From contig OZ038380.1 of assembly GCA_964036045.1 (NCBI GenBank), positions 14,033,629 through 14,097,628 of the forward strand: 64,000 nt of DNA. The letters are read 5' to 3'. The translations under genes were made by a program, and so were the position numbers. This document shows, piece by piece, positions 10,450-23,400 of the stretch. The DNA is from Eutreptiella sp. 'Long Island Sound 2002'. Lineage: Eukaryota; Euglenozoa; Euglenophyceae; Eutreptiales; Eutreptiaceae. The notes beneath the pieces were generated by a model. The model did not search any database. It saw only the letters and a program-made list of their open reading frames with translations, and was not told the DNA's origin. Numbering within the stretch: position 1 is the first letter of the stretch; the number at the start of each line of letters is the position of its first letter.

Positions 10450-11812
10450 GAAGTGGAGTCATCTGCGTCCAAGGTCCTGCAGGGGGGGAGATCCTTGGTG
10501 ACGTCTGTCCCAGGCGTGCACAAACGATCCCTCGGATTTCCAGCATTGGTACATTCGATCATCAAGGTATGCCTATGGGCTACATGTCAACATACGACGC
10601 TCATCACAGCATTTCCTCTGTTGTTGACTCTTGTTCTCACTTCGTACTCCCTCTCTCGTTGTCAGACCTACAACTGGTTTATCCCTCTATCTTTGTCGCT
10701 TTCTTTCCCCTTTTCTGCCCTCTTTCTTGGTAATTGCCCATAGTGATTCCTTTTTCTTCCTGTAGCAATGCAGCATCTGGTTCATCCACTTACACTTCTT
10801 CAAAGCATTTCTGGTCCACGCATGATGCCATGCCTTTGCCTAGAGTGCACTTTCCCCCCACTCCGCCTCCACAGAGTATTGATGGCTTTCCGCCACGTTC
10901 ACCATCCGCCCGATCGTCTGTGCCATCCTTCTCATCTCGTGGTGTTGGCTCCTGAATGTTTCCCAAAGCATCTTGCTTTACTCTTCACATTCCCGCACCC
11001 ATGGATGTGACATCCTAACGGCCCATAGATCTGCACCGTTCGAGGAGACTAACCCTTGTTGGAATATCAATCCCGACCCCCGGGAAACTGCATTCTGGGC
11101 CTCACCCAGCTGTGTAGATGTACCTTTCGACTTGACAGTGCACCTCCACCAATCATCGCTCATTGGTGCCCACTTGTCTATACCTCATGTGCTTCTCATG
11201 AGTCTTGGTCCTCCCTTGTCTTGCAGCATCCGAGTGGGAAGTTGTACTTGTTGCCGGAGGCGGGGTTTGGCTGAAATGGTCTCTGCTGTGGCTTTCCGTA
11301 CCAAGGCCTTTCTTTCCTCGGTCCGTCATATTCTAGTGCCATCGGCATGGGTAATTGTGCTCGTAACCGCGTCACTCCTAGAAACAAGTGATATTGAAAG
11401 TGGGCCAATTCCTTCCGGAGGGAATACCCCTTACACCCCTTTTACCAAATGTTCACAATCTTTCTTGGGGTGTTAGATTTCCACCAAGACAAACATGCAC
11501 GCAAACAGTCGGGTATGGCAAGACAACACAAATCCCTCACCCCACCGACCTTCGGCCGACTCATGATTGGAATTGGGTGTCTAGTACTAATTGCTCTTCC
11601 CACCTTTCGGTTGTCAGCCTCGGCCTTTAGTTCTATGATCCCCACCTTGGTTTCTACGAAAATTGCGACCGCGCTCTCCACCGAAGCGACTTGGACTCGA
11701 ACCTTGATTCATGCAAACACATCCTTTAGAAGCAGGCGCGGGGCGTTGCTTATTAATATCAAAAGCAGTTTTGGCAAGAGCCAAATCCGTCTTAGAAAAC
11801 AAGGGAACCACC
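10450..11812. mobile_element. unclassified insertion in LINE palm
   Basis: About 1.36 kb of pyrimidine-rich, less GC-rich sequence lies between the RT residues LREQVV and VLEQQG. The 6-mer ACCACC occurs at both edges (10444-10449 and 11807-11812) and could be a target-site duplication. No terminal inverted repeat is visible. A plus frame at 10973-11476 (about 165 residues) shows no recognised domain. Confidence 0.4.
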
Positions 11813-12736
11813 ACTTGCTCGCGAAGGCTGTCGAGCTCCGCCTTCCAGACCCCCATTAGGGCGTTGACGAGGATAACCGACGGAGGGGCACCTCTGCAAA
11901 ATCTTGTTGGTGGCCCGCCACCGGTCGCCAAGGCCCCCGGCGAGCTTGAAGGCCCGGACAAGCTGGTAGTACAATGCTTGCACGGCCGCCAGGACCTCAG
12001 CGTCCCAACCCAGTCGCGTGCAGACCTCAAACACGATGCCTTGCGGCATCAGGTCAAAGCACTTCTGGTAGTCTAGCCCCATACCCGACACCGTCCACCC
12101 CTTGAGGCGCCCCAGCTCTAAGAGCAGCTGGGTCACGGCTGCCCCATCGGCTGCGCTGCGCGCCGGCCGGAAGCCAAAGGCCAAGGGGTGCGCCCAGCGC
12201 TCCTGCCATGCCATCACCTCCTAGAGCCGTGCCCTGGCCCAGAGGCGATAGACAATGGACAAGACAGTAAGGGGGCGGGTGTTGAGGGCCCCGGGTGGCC
12301 CTTCCTTGGGCACCAGCGTAGTGTACCCACGGGTGAGGGCGCCTGGCCGTCTCCCCGTCCTTTCCACGACGCCGAGGAGCGCCGCCAGCCAGTCCATAAG
12401 GTCCAGTGGCAGCGCGCGTAGGTCCTGCAGCGCCCAACCATCCAGCCCCAGCGCGGAGGGCTTCATGGCCTTGGCCCGTTGCGAGAGTCGCTCTCCTGTG
12501 AGGGGGGCGGTCACCATTGGCACACACCGTAGGTGGTGTCCATAAGCCTCCATGAAGCGGTCTACATCCGGTTGCGGCCGGTCAGTGTACTTGCAGTTAA
12601 TGGGCCCCCACGCACGCTGCAGAAGGGCGTCCATTTCCAGGATGTGCGTTGTGGCCGTTCCGTCCTCCCGGGGTGGGTCCTCCCTGCGAGTGCTCCAAAA
12701 GTTGCGGAAACAAACGAGCCGATGAAGGTGCTGCAC
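11813..12736 (-). pseudogene. LINE copy 2 RT fingers and palm
   Basis: Minus frame with hallmark non-LTR RT blocks: LSQRAKAMKPSALGLDGW, then TTLVPKEG, RPLTVLSIVYRLWA, an in-frame TAG near 12221, then AFGFRPARSAADG, GLDYQKCFDLMP (motif A Asp), and TNKILQRCP running by frameshift into SVILVNALMGVW. One stop plus one frameshift show it is a pseudogene. Confidence 0.8.
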
Positions 12737-13400
12737 GCTCTGTGCACGCTACGGAGGTCAGCGTAGAGACAGGACTCGGAAGTGCTAGCGTGCCACCTCC
12801 GTATGCCTCCCTATTAATGTGCAAGGCGCCAGGGAAGGACCCGTGCCAAGGGCTCAAGTGTCCTTGCTGCTTGCACTTCCGTGTCCCTCCCCTAGGGGCA
12901 CTAATCCTCTGCCCGCCCCCATTGCCGCTGCGGTCGTGTACGGCGCCGCCCGTGTGATGCCCATGGCGAAGAGGCCCCTCACCATAGGCGGTCTGTCCGG
13001 CCCTCCCACACGTTGTGGTGCCCTGGTTGCCCTGCTTGCTGTGTTGGACCCCTTCCCTTGGAACTTGGGTGCATCCGATATCGCTGTCGACGGTGCCGGT
13101 GCCCAGCCTGAACCCTCCGCCCTCCCAACACTCGGCACCGCTGACATGCGTAGGGGTACGGGTGGGTCCGTGGCGCCCGTCGCACCTCCCCCCCAAAACT
13201 TGGCAGGGATCCCCCCCCCCCCACACACCACCATCTCCTTCTGCTACCCCCTCATGATGGCCGCCGGCATCATAGCCCACCTCCAGCCCGACAACACTGC
13301 CACCCACACCTAGGTGAGGGACAAGGACATGCCCGGAATCTTCCGGGCCTTCTTTGCCGCCATCCAACACCTCAGCTGGACCCATCCAACTGCCCTCCAA
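12692..13400 (-). mobile_element. 3' end of another LINE copy, head-to-tail with copy 2
   Basis: 12692-12920 matches 6931-7160. Beyond it, 12921-13400 is GC-rich with Gly/Pro-rich minus frames resembling the C-terminal tail of the LINE ORF. The terminal box sits immediately 5' of the truncated RT of copy 2. Confidence 0.5.
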
Positions 13401-15101
13401 CAGGGGGAGGCATTAGGGTCTGGGCCCGCTCACCGCTGTTGACTCATGACGGCTGATGGCAGCTTCCAGCATGTGGACCTCGCATCCGGAAATCCTTGTG
13501 CCTTATTATACTAATTCGCAGTGCCATGCCCGTGCCTTGCCTCTGCCGCGGGACCATGCATTGCAGTGTTTATGTGCGATGTTGGCATGGGTGGTGGCAT
13601 TGCACAATGGCGGCAATGGCGCTACATGACACTGGGTGGTGCGTGACTGTGGCAGCCTATGTCCATGGCGCCATCACCAAAAAGAAAGCAGCGACAACAC
13701 AACACAGCCCCAGATTGCATGCACCATTTGATTGTGCTTCTCATAAGAATGCCATACGGGAATAAGCAAGAGTTCATCAATGGTCGCACTTTCGTATGGA
13801 AACACCCACCAAACCCTATGCAGTTCATACCCAACAATGGTTAGCGTATCACCAGGAATTGAAAAACCAGGGGTTACCGCAAAATTACTTCAGCTTGCTG
13901 CTCTGGTAACTGTGCACTAGATTATACCTTGGGGCTATTTTGCTACTATGCATCCATTACAGGGAAGTCACAGACATGCTTCGAAAGGAATGCAAATCAG
14001 TCACCAAAATGCCGACACGAGCTGTCTTGTGAGCCTGCATGGGGTGTATGGGTTACTAGCAGGTTATGGCTGTGCACTCGGAGGACACCCTTTGCCCTCA
14101 GAAACTAGACATCTCCTTAAGCCCCTTTCCTCAGTGGCAAGGGCTCTGTAAAATGTCACGTCCCCACTGCCAGTGAGAGAGATGTGTCCCACTCCTGCAC
14201 CATTGGCTTTCATCGAGACCCTCCCTCATCAAACACACCCCTGATCACTCAATCAGTTGTGGAAAAGCTTAGAGGCAAACAATGAAGCCCCCCCCCCCAC
14301 CCCTATTCCTCTCTGCATCCCCCATCATGTGCTCAGCCTCCGGGTGGTACACGTAAACGTACCGATACCAAGGCAGGCGATGGCAGGGTCGAGCGGACAG
14401 GGGCAACAAAGCCCTGGCTCCCTTTGCCTACCCAGTACCAGCCCAGGGACACCTCAAACCTCAAACCACAGAACCCCATCATTGCTCCCATGGCTACTCC
14501 CTTGTTGTTCCCCAGCAGCATCCAATGCTTGGATCCACTTGTTCACTCACCTTGACACCCCACCTGTCGACCCACCCACAGCTGCTTGGACACCCCCCCG
14601 GCGTGCAGAAAAGACAGCGCAAGCCACAACCAATCTATTAACAAACAAATCCATGCACTTGCAGTACCAGGGGGCAACCAGGACCGGTTCCGCTGCAAAC
14701 CCCCCCCCCTGCCCCCCCCCCCCCCCATCCAGAACTGTCGGTTGAGAGGGTTGGGGGGCCGGATGGAGGCCTCAAAAAGGTCAGGTGTGTGGGAGGGGGG
14801 GGGGGGGGGGCATAAATGACTCAAAATGATAGCCTCGTTGTGCAGATTGCGATGAGCCATGGACCACGGAGGAAATTTGTTTTTGCTCCGAGGCGACACT
14901 AACTTTCAAAAACCTGCGCACCCGGGGGGGGGGGGGGGGCAGAGAACCCCCGCCCCACGTCCTGTGCGATGATTCCTCCACACCGTCGCCCCCCCAAAAC
15001 GCGCTTGCCCACGGACCGGCAGAAGCAGCCAAGCCCAAAGGCACGGCCTGACGAGGCGTTTGTTGTGAAACACGCCGTTGGACCATGCCACGATGCACAC
15101 G

Positions 15102-15147
<46 letters not shown>

Positions 15148-17402
15148 AGAGAACACTCAGATGCACCATGTGCCACTACCACTGCGCTTATATGATTGTT
15201 GGCCCACAACCGTTGTTGGGTTGGCCTGCCAACCCAACGAAATACACGTCTGCAAGCAGGCGCTTTTGAGGGGGAACTGGGGGTGCACGCGGAATGCAGC
15301 TGCGAGGCTACGGCAGCAATGGCAGCCATACCACAGCAGCATCCCAGGAGCATTCAAAGTGGTTCGCACACAGTCAGAGTGGCGAGGGACAAAGAAAATG
15401 GGAGGAAGTAATAAGAGGGTTGAGGGAGGGCGAGGGAGGGTGGGGGAGGATGACGTAAGAGGATGGGTGAGGCAGGGGGGGCGAGAGCGGGGGAGGGTGA
15501 GGGAGGTAAAGGATGGTGAAAGAGGGCAAAACAGGGCGAGGGTGGGGGAAAATGGCCGAGGAGGTGGTAAGAAGGTAAGCAAAATAAGCGCATCGGCGTG
15601 CGTGCAATATGTGTCTGACTGTCCGACTGATCCCCCCCCCCCCCCGCCACACTCCGTCTGGCAACACCAAAGTACAGATAGCAGTCAGGTCCGGGTTTGA
15701 TACACTGCAGCACGGCATTGCGAGCCACCGGGAAACCATTCCACCTTCGGTGCCCACAACTTCTGGATACAGGTGAACCATGCAACTGGTGGAGGTGCGA
15801 AGCCAGGCCTCGGTCCTAGACCTCACCTCCATGGTACTGGGGACTGCTCCGGTCAGCTCTGGTGGGCACACTGGGATACCGCTGTATGAAACGTTCCACA
15901 ACACCCTGACGGTGACTGCGGCACAACACCCGCACTGTAGCAGAGCCGAATGCACTTCAAACGTCACGAATGTTGAAGACAATCAGTTGACCGGTTGAAA
16001 TGCTGTTGGCACTTGAGAGAGCCGAGGTCTGACAAGCAACAGGTGCACACGCTGCCTAAGACGTCGTGGTGCGCGAACCAGCCCAGCTCCTCGTCAAGAA
16101 GACCACCGGTGCTGAGGTGAGGCCGTGCCTGACCTGCACTGCCGTCTTGGGCGGAATCCGGGGCCTCCGATCTGCGAGGCAAGGGCTGTGCCACCAGCGC
16201 TACAATTGTTGGGATATGTTGGGCAGGGCAGTGAGCAGGACGGGCTTGTTGAACGCGCGGCACACCAACACTGGGTCTGGCATGGGCTTGGGGGGTGGCC
16301 GCAATGTGCAGGCGGCCAGGGCCCCTGCCACTGTGTCCATGAGGTCCAGGTGTCTGCAGGGGACATACCCCCGGAAGAGTAGACAACCAGCGTTTGGCGG
16401 CCGCAACCGCCACGCACCCCGCCCTTGTCCGTGCCCAGACCTGCCAACGCGGGGGGCCCACTCCACTGCAGACGGCAGACCCGGTGTGGACCCGGACCGG
16501 GGCCGCACCTTGGCATCTGGATCACTTTTACGTGACGGACAGGCAGTGAAATGCGGCACTGCCCACCGCTAACGTCAGGGAGTTGGCCCCCATCTGCTCC
16601 CCACGGCCGCACGTCTGCATCCCGAACAGCGCACGCGGCCCCTCTGCTACGGTGGGACGGGCTCGATGGTGTCCCCTGGGCCTGTGGGCCCCTGCGCCAC
16701 ACCCCCTCCAACACGGGGCTGGGGGGAGGGACTGTGCTGGGGGAATCCTGCAGCGGATCAATCTAATGCGACGAATTCTCCGCCATTTCTTGACCAAAAG
16801 GGTGAACAAATCGTGCACAGCAGCCAACACGTGCCCGTGAGAAACGAACGCGAATAGAGACCAGCGGTTGTCGCTTAACGCCAACCGTTGGCGGGCAAAC
16901 GTCATGCAAAACAGCATTTCTTCCGTTCTTTTTGGGACAGAAGGTCCTGATTGGTGGTTGATGACGGCGCCCCTTCGAAGGGAGGCCCTGGTCCAGACCC
17001 CTCCCCGTCTCCCCATTGTCCGGGGCTCCATCGATCCCCCCCTGGCGTCCCTGCCTCACGTGGTCTCTGCCACAGTGCCCCGTGCGGCATCCCGTCTGAT
17101 TGCGAGACAAAGTCTGACGCATTTGGTTGCGGGAACTCACTGCTCTCGCACCTCCTGCACGCCCCCCCCCCCCCTCCTCCTCCCACTCTGCCCTCCCTGT
17201 GCCTTCCTGGCCGTGCCTCCACGTGCCTTACCCCTCGCTCCTCTGCTTCGTGCCACAGCGTTGGGGCGGCTCTTGTGCCTTGTCTCTCTCCTCCGACGCC
17301 GTTGTGGTTTCTTGCCAACCGTCGTGGTCTTTGCCCTTGGTCTCAGACTCTATTGACCCCCTGCCCCTTTCCATTGAAACCCTGAGCCCCTCTGCGCCTC
17401 TC
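13401..17402. other. intergenic, no supported gene
   Basis: 13401-14280 is AT-richer unique sequence with nothing recognised. 14286-14940 has several C/G homopolymers (14699-14727, 14795-14812, 14923-14939). 15104-15146 is (CA)n. 15400-15560 is a purine-rich GGGAGGGTGAGG block. 15633-15646 is poly-C. 15960-17030 holds overlapping minus frames with several Cys and Trp residues but no identifiable domain. 17031-17402, just downstream of the VIR stop, is pyrimidine-rich and probably contains its 3' UTR. Confidence 0.5.
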
Positions 17403-20400
17403 TTACTGAGGCCACCACGTGGAGTCCCCCCGGGGCTGCCTGCCCCAGCGATCCCCCCCCTTCTCCCCCCGTGGGTCGCCCGCGCCCCGATCGGGCCCAC
17501 GGCCCCCGGGCCCCGGCACCATCGGCCCCCTCGCGTCCTCCCACGCGCCGCCGGGCCGTCCCCCGAAGTCCTCCCGGCGCCGGTCGTCGACGCCGGGCAT
17601 GCCCCCGAACTGGAGTGGCGGCGTGCCGGCCCGCGGAGGCCCCCCGGCGTCGGGGGAGGGTCTGCGACCGCCGAAGTCGTCCCGCGGCGACAGCGGGGAG
17701 GACACAGCATACGGATCGATCGCAGAGGGCGCCGGAATCGACAGCCCCGGCTTCCCAGCGGCCGGTCCGGGCGCGCCGTCCCGGCCGGGGAACGTCGCGG
17801 GCTCTGTAGGGCTGCTGGGCGGCAGCGCCGTGTCGTCCCGCGGCGGCGCCGCCTCCCGCTCCCGCGTCTTTGCCTTCGCCTCCAGCGACGCGAACCCCGT
17901 CACTGCCGCCGCGTCGTCCAGGTTGTTCTGCGCCATCGTCAGCGGCACTGTCCCAAAGTCGTCCACGTGCGCCGACGGCGGGCGCGACGTGTTCGGCTTC
18001 CGGTCCCGGAAGCTGTCGCGGAAGTGGTCAAACCCGGAGCGGGCGCTGCCCCACGGCCGGCTCCCGACCTTCTCCCACGACTTCCCGCGCAGCTGGTTTG
18101 GGTCCTCGTCCCCCTCCCGCGGCTGCTGCGGCTTCGGGGCCTCTGGCACGATGCCCTGCTCCTCGAACGCGGTCATCTCCACCAGGAAGTCGTCCAGGAT
18201 GCTCGGGTGCAGCAGCTCCCGGAGCTCCTCCGCCCGCTGGTCGTAGCTGCCAGGGCCCGGGTCCTCCGCCATGATGCGTGGGAAGTACCCCTCCGGGATC
18301 TTCCACGCGCGCGCGTCCACCAGCTGCAGCAGCTTCCGGCCGTAGTCCGACTTCTTGTGTGCCGCGAGCTCCTGCCGGATCGCCTGGTGCAGCTTGGCGC
18401 GCTCCGGCGTCGCGGCGTCCAGTTCCTTGTCGGGCGCCGTGCACTGCGCCATGCGGACGATGTACGTGGCGGTGAGCTCCGTGGGGCCGGTGTTCAGCGA
18501 ATACCCGATGGCGTCCACGATCACGTTCCCGATGTTGTGGTACAGCTGCTCCTCCGTCCGCGCGTACTGCAGCGCCGTCGCGCGCCGCGGCCCCGGCGGC
18601 GCGTCGGAGTCCGCACTGAGGCTCCACTCGCTGTCGTGGGAGGACTCGCTGCTGCTGCCGGGGTCGTCGTGGCCGTGCTTGGCCCGCTTGCGCGTGCGGC
18701 GCGCCCGGTCCTTGCTCCGCCGCCGCTTGTCCCCCTTGGGCTCAGCGGAGGACAGGGACGGGGCCGTGAGGCTGGAGGCGGAGGCGGTGTAGGCGGAGGC
18801 ACCCTCCCCCGCGCGGCCGCCGTTCATCCGCCCCTTCCCCGCCTTGTCCTTGTCCGAGTCCCCAGAGCCGTCGGAAAGGCCGTCCGCACGCGGCGAGGCG
18901 CTGCCGCTGCTCGCGTCGCTGGGGGCCTTCTGCCGCAGGCGGGCGGCCGCGGACTTCTCGACGTCGGCTACGATGCGGCAGAGCAGGAAGAGGAGAGCGT
19001 AGTGGTTGCGGGGGGCCTCCTTGATCTGCTTCATGATGATGTCGTGGTTGTCGTTCAGCGTCCGCGAGATGTCCGGCCCTGCGAACGGCAGGTGGAAGCT
19101 GTGGGCCCGGGTGGTGGGGTCTGATCCAGCGGCGGGAGCGGCCGCGCGCTCCTTGTGCGGGACCCAGAACCAGTACATGACGATCGACTGGATGGCCTCC
19201 ATGTGCTCGTAGTCCCGCGTGACCTCGGCCTTGTACGCCAGGGCGGTGTACACCTTCAGCAGCGCCTCCAGCAGCGGGCAGTGGCGGTAGATTGTGGGGG
19301 GGATGTTGTGCCACATCTTGTTGTGGTCGTTGGCCGTGTGCAGCGTCACGAAGACCGTCTCAAGCAGCCCCAGGATGGGGCCGAGCAGCGCCGTGAAGCG
19401 CTCGTCCACGCGGTACTGGTCGTAGAACTCGTACGCCTTGCGGTTCTTGCTCAGCGGGGGCCGCGGCCGCAGCGCCGTCTTGAGGACGACGTTCAGCATG
19501 TCAAGCATCACCGCGGGCATGTTCGTGGCGCGGTCGGTGGTGACGCCGAACTGGTCCAGCGCGGCCACGCAGATCAGCGGGCTCTGCTTCGTGAACGCGG
19601 CGAAGGTCGCGACGGCGCTGACGAGGCGGGTCAGGATCATCATCGTGAGGGGGTTGCTCTGGGACTGCATGCCGAACAGGTTGTTGAAGTCCAGCACTTG
19701 GGCCTGGGGTGTGCCGTGGGGGATGCGGGGCGGGGCACGGGGGCGGTAGGAAGGACGCGGGGAGGACCGGGGGGAATGCAAGGACCGAGTCTCTGTCAGG
19801 GGAGCCCCCTTTGGAAAGGGGGGAGGGTCCGGAAAGTGGGCTTGAGCGAGCCCCCCCCGCCTCGGGCATGCTTTGTTCTGAGTGAGGGCAGCGCTGGGGC
19901 CTCCCGCACTTTAAGGGAGGGCCCCCGCCTGCAGGTGTCAGGCGCAGAAATCAATGTGCCACAGTACAGTCCTCCGAGTGAACCAGTTCCTGCAGCTCTT
20001 GGAGTGCCGCTTTGCCAACTGAGGCCCATCTCCCAGGGGGCTTGTGGGGGGACTGGTCGGGGGCCCCCACCCCCTCCCCGAAGTGGCCCTGGAATTTTGA
20101 ATTTTTCAGGCAGAGCCCAGGAATGTGTGCACCCAACAACCGCCAGCTAGCGTACGATGTTGCACAATTTAGGGGTCCAAGCCTTCTTCGAAGATCTACA
20201 AAAGGCGAAAGGGCCACAGCTTCAGTCATGGCATGGAATGGCATCGCCCCGAGGGGATGTGGACGTGCTGTCATGCCGTGTACACTGTCCATTGCACGGC
20301 GAACAATGGCGCCGAAGGCGCGGAGGAACATGTTGCGCTGTTGGGCTGTTGGGGGTTTTGGCGGGGAAGAGGAGGAGCGAAAATCATTGGTGAACCAGCA

Positions 20401-23400
20401 AACAAAGTGGTGGCCGTCCAAGCGCGGACGTGAACTGAGGGTTGCCGTTTCTGCGCGGGTGGGTTCACACATTGTAGCTGTGACGGATGCTGTGTTGAGC
20501 TTTGTTGCTCGTGCATTTGGCATCGCGTTTCACAATACCTCTGTGGCCGGCTGGAGGTTGCGGGAAAGACCAAAAGCCAGGACGTTTTTTTTTGTTCAAA
20601 TCAAAAAAACTCAGGCTGTCCAGTCGCCAGCTCAGTATCTGGGCACACAAGCAGACGCACTTTAAAGGCAACCAACAATGGTCAGAGGGTAGGCGATGGC
20701 AGTTGGACAGTGACTGCCGGCAGAGGGGGAACCAACGGCGGCTGGAGGTCGACGTTTTTTTCACAAAAAACAAAAAAACTTGTCCACACAAAACCGCCGT
20801 GGGGAGGCCCGTGGAGGGCGCAGGCAGGACCTGGATGTAGCTGAGGAAGTCCTCAATCCCCAGGTCGATCAGCACCCGGTTCGGCTCCGCCCACGCCCGG
20901 ACGTCCCGCAGCATCTCCTTCAGATCAATGTGCCGGTCGACGGCGGATGCCCGGCGCTCCGACGAGGCGTCGACGGCCCGCATCAGCGCGATCGTCGTCT
21001 CCGACAGCCGCTTGCAGAAGAGCGTGGCCACGGTGGAGCCCCCAGCCGACCGCAGGCAGTTGAGGAGGATGTGCACGAGGAACTTGGCGTAGATGGACGT
21101 GGGGGGCATGCGCTGCAGCGCCCCCAGGAACGCCTCCATGCCCTCGCTGGAGGCCAGCACCTGCGGGAGGGGGGGGGGGGGTATGGGGACGGGGATGCGA
21201 AGCCCTTCTCCTCGCGCCCCATGGTGCCTCACGGGCTGTGGGTGTCGGGGGCCTCCGTGAACTCATGAGGCCATCGGGACCGCCACTGCCAACACAGACA
21301 GTTGGGTGAGGCGGCTACTACTGGAGACTCCCCCCCCCCCCCCCCTGTGTGACATTCCGTCGGGTTGTTGCTCCTTTACGGGGCCCTGGACGGTCACCCG
21401 TTCTTCCCTTCGCATGTTGCGTCGGGTCGCTGCTTTCTGTCGGCCGCTGCGGCCGGTGCTCTTGCTGGTGTCATTTCCGCGTTCGCGGAGCCCAGTGGTT
21501 GGTGTGTTGGGGCTGTGATGAATGTGGCAGGATGTGCCGTTTGCGTGTCAGCGGCGCCCAATAGTTGGCATATTGAGGATGTGCTAGTTGTTGCCGGGGT
21601 CGTTTGACTGTTTTTGCTGTCCACACACCTCTGTCCACAGGCCGTCCATAGCCTGCCCCCCCCCACCCCCGCACCTCCCTGCCTCACCACACGGAGCATT
21701 TGAAAGGCGGAGCAAGCGCGGCCGTGGCCCTGGTTCTCATCACCGGGAGGGGGGGTGGCTGGGGGGGTGCACAGGGGGGTAGGGGTTGCAAGCAGGTCAC
21801 AGAGCGCGCCGCACACCCACCCCCTGGTACGCATATCGAGCAAGCACTGAAGGTGGCGTGCAGCGCGTCCCAGGCAGCACTTCTCTGTGGTATCTGACGG
21901 AGAGGGCTCTGCAGCGCCTCTGCCTCTGCCGCAGTAGTGCCTGCACTGTGCGCGCGCCCTCTTTTCAAGCCACGGCCTCTTGAAACTGCTAGAGCCGACG
22001 GCAGGCCCAAATGCCGTGTTGTATGTCTCTCGTGAGCGCCCCTCGTGTACGGCAGTTTGCTTCTGATCGGCATTTTATGGCTAACCTCTCTTTGGGCTAT
22101 TCGGTGGGGGACTTGTTCTCTTACCAGTGGCCTATTGTGTCCACACGGGTGTGTGTGTGTGTGTGTGTGATCTGTACTTTCAGAGGTGGATCCTTGTGCA
22201 GCGTTGGGCTGGACGCCTCATTCGGCTCAGGTCTGCTGAGGCCTCTTTGTGACGTTGTTTCCCTCCCTTCTGCGGAATCAGAACCTCAGGGGGGGTTCAC
22301 CTGGCTAGTCTGTCAAGGTTGAAGCTCTGCCGTGCCTCGTCAGAAAAAGAGGGCGGGCCACTGTGTGTGTGTGTGTGTGTGCATGGGACTGTACAGAGGG
22401 TGGGCGCACTGGGTCCTGACCTTCACATGAGTTGCCGTGCGGTTGCCCGGCCTTCGGCCAGGCATGAGGATAGCGGGGGGGGGGGGGGGGCAGGGGGCAG
22501 GGAGTGGCTGGAGGCAAAGGGGATCTGAAGGGGCTGTCAAGGGGCAGAAAAGCAGTTAAAAGGGGAACAGGGGGCGGGGGGAGGCTCGGTGCCCCTTGCC
22601 ACCCCCCCCCAAATGGTCATTTTGATCGGTAACCGCCAAATCGCCGGCGGTCAAACTGACCGACCACCACTAAATAGCCAGTGGTCGACGGCCAGCAACC
22701 GCTAAAGCCGGTGGTCAAAGCAACCGACAACCGCCACACAGCCGGTTGGGCTCCATCAGCACCCGCCCTCAAAGGCCCAGAACTCTTACGGCGGTCTTCC
22801 AGGATCAGCCTCTTGCGGGGGGGGGGGGGACGACATACACTTTCGGTGTTGCTCGTGCATGCACTGCATTGTCACAAGTGCCTCTATGGCGAACTAAGCT
22901 CATGGCCGTTCGAACCCGTTTCTCAACACGCAAATTGGGGGAGACGACCTGGTGGCTCTTCAACCCCCCCTCTTTTCCCCAGCCTTTGTCGGGAGTTTGT
23001 CATGAAGAAAATAGGCACTGGTTTGATTTTCAGGGATCCATTGTTGATATGGCGTGTCCGGGAAACGTATTTTTTTTTCAGGCGGCGAGAATGGGACAGT
23101 TGTCCGTCCCTCTGCTCCCACATGCTGCTTCTGCCCCTTGGCACCTGTTTTGGGGGGTGGGTGGGTGGGGACGGTGGGGGGCATCTACCAGCCCCGGGGG
23201 ATCTGCAGACTCCGGAGTACCATGAGCAGTACGCCCTCCATTTCCTGCCCCACCCGGGACTTGAACCGCAAACCGTCGATCCGCAGCCCCGCTGCACCGA
23301 CGACCCAGGCGACGCCGGGACCTGCGTGAGGGCGGCGGTGGATGCCGGGGACTCGTACGAGAGCTTGTGGACCAGCGGCAGCAGGTCGCTGTCGTACGCG

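Larger units (their letters stand above)
6931..12736 (-). mobile_element. degenerate LINE, copy 2, interrupted by two insertions
   Basis: A minus-strand non-LTR retrotransposon in pieces. RT fingers/palm are at 12640-11813, the YADD palm segment at 10443-10285, the thumb at 9799-9344, the post-RT region at 9343-9077 and the C-terminal domain shared with copy 1 at 9057-8326. Cys-rich and low-complexity tail sequence runs to about 7060, then the 3'-terminal repeat. Two blocks unrelated to RT split the palm (about 10450-11812 and about 9800-10284). Stops and frameshifts separate the pieces, so the copy is dead. Its 5' end at about 12690 abuts the 3' end of another LINE copy, a head-to-tail arrangement. 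Confidence 0.8.

Noticed and set aside
11376-11415. 2A-like motif (SDIESGPIP) in a plus frame within the LINE insertion
   Set aside because: It lacks the required NPGP core, and the surrounding frame has no retroelement domain.
15960-17030. Overlapping minus frames with Cys/Trp-rich text resembling a transposase N-terminus
   Set aside because: Frames are short and overlap each other without a consistent one; no motif could be matched with confidence.
17127-19124. 665-residue plus-strand ORF opposite VIR exon 5
   Set aside because: It is the antisense shadow of a GC-rich exon with conserved minus-strand protein; composition is Arg/Val/Leu-biased and no domain is seen.
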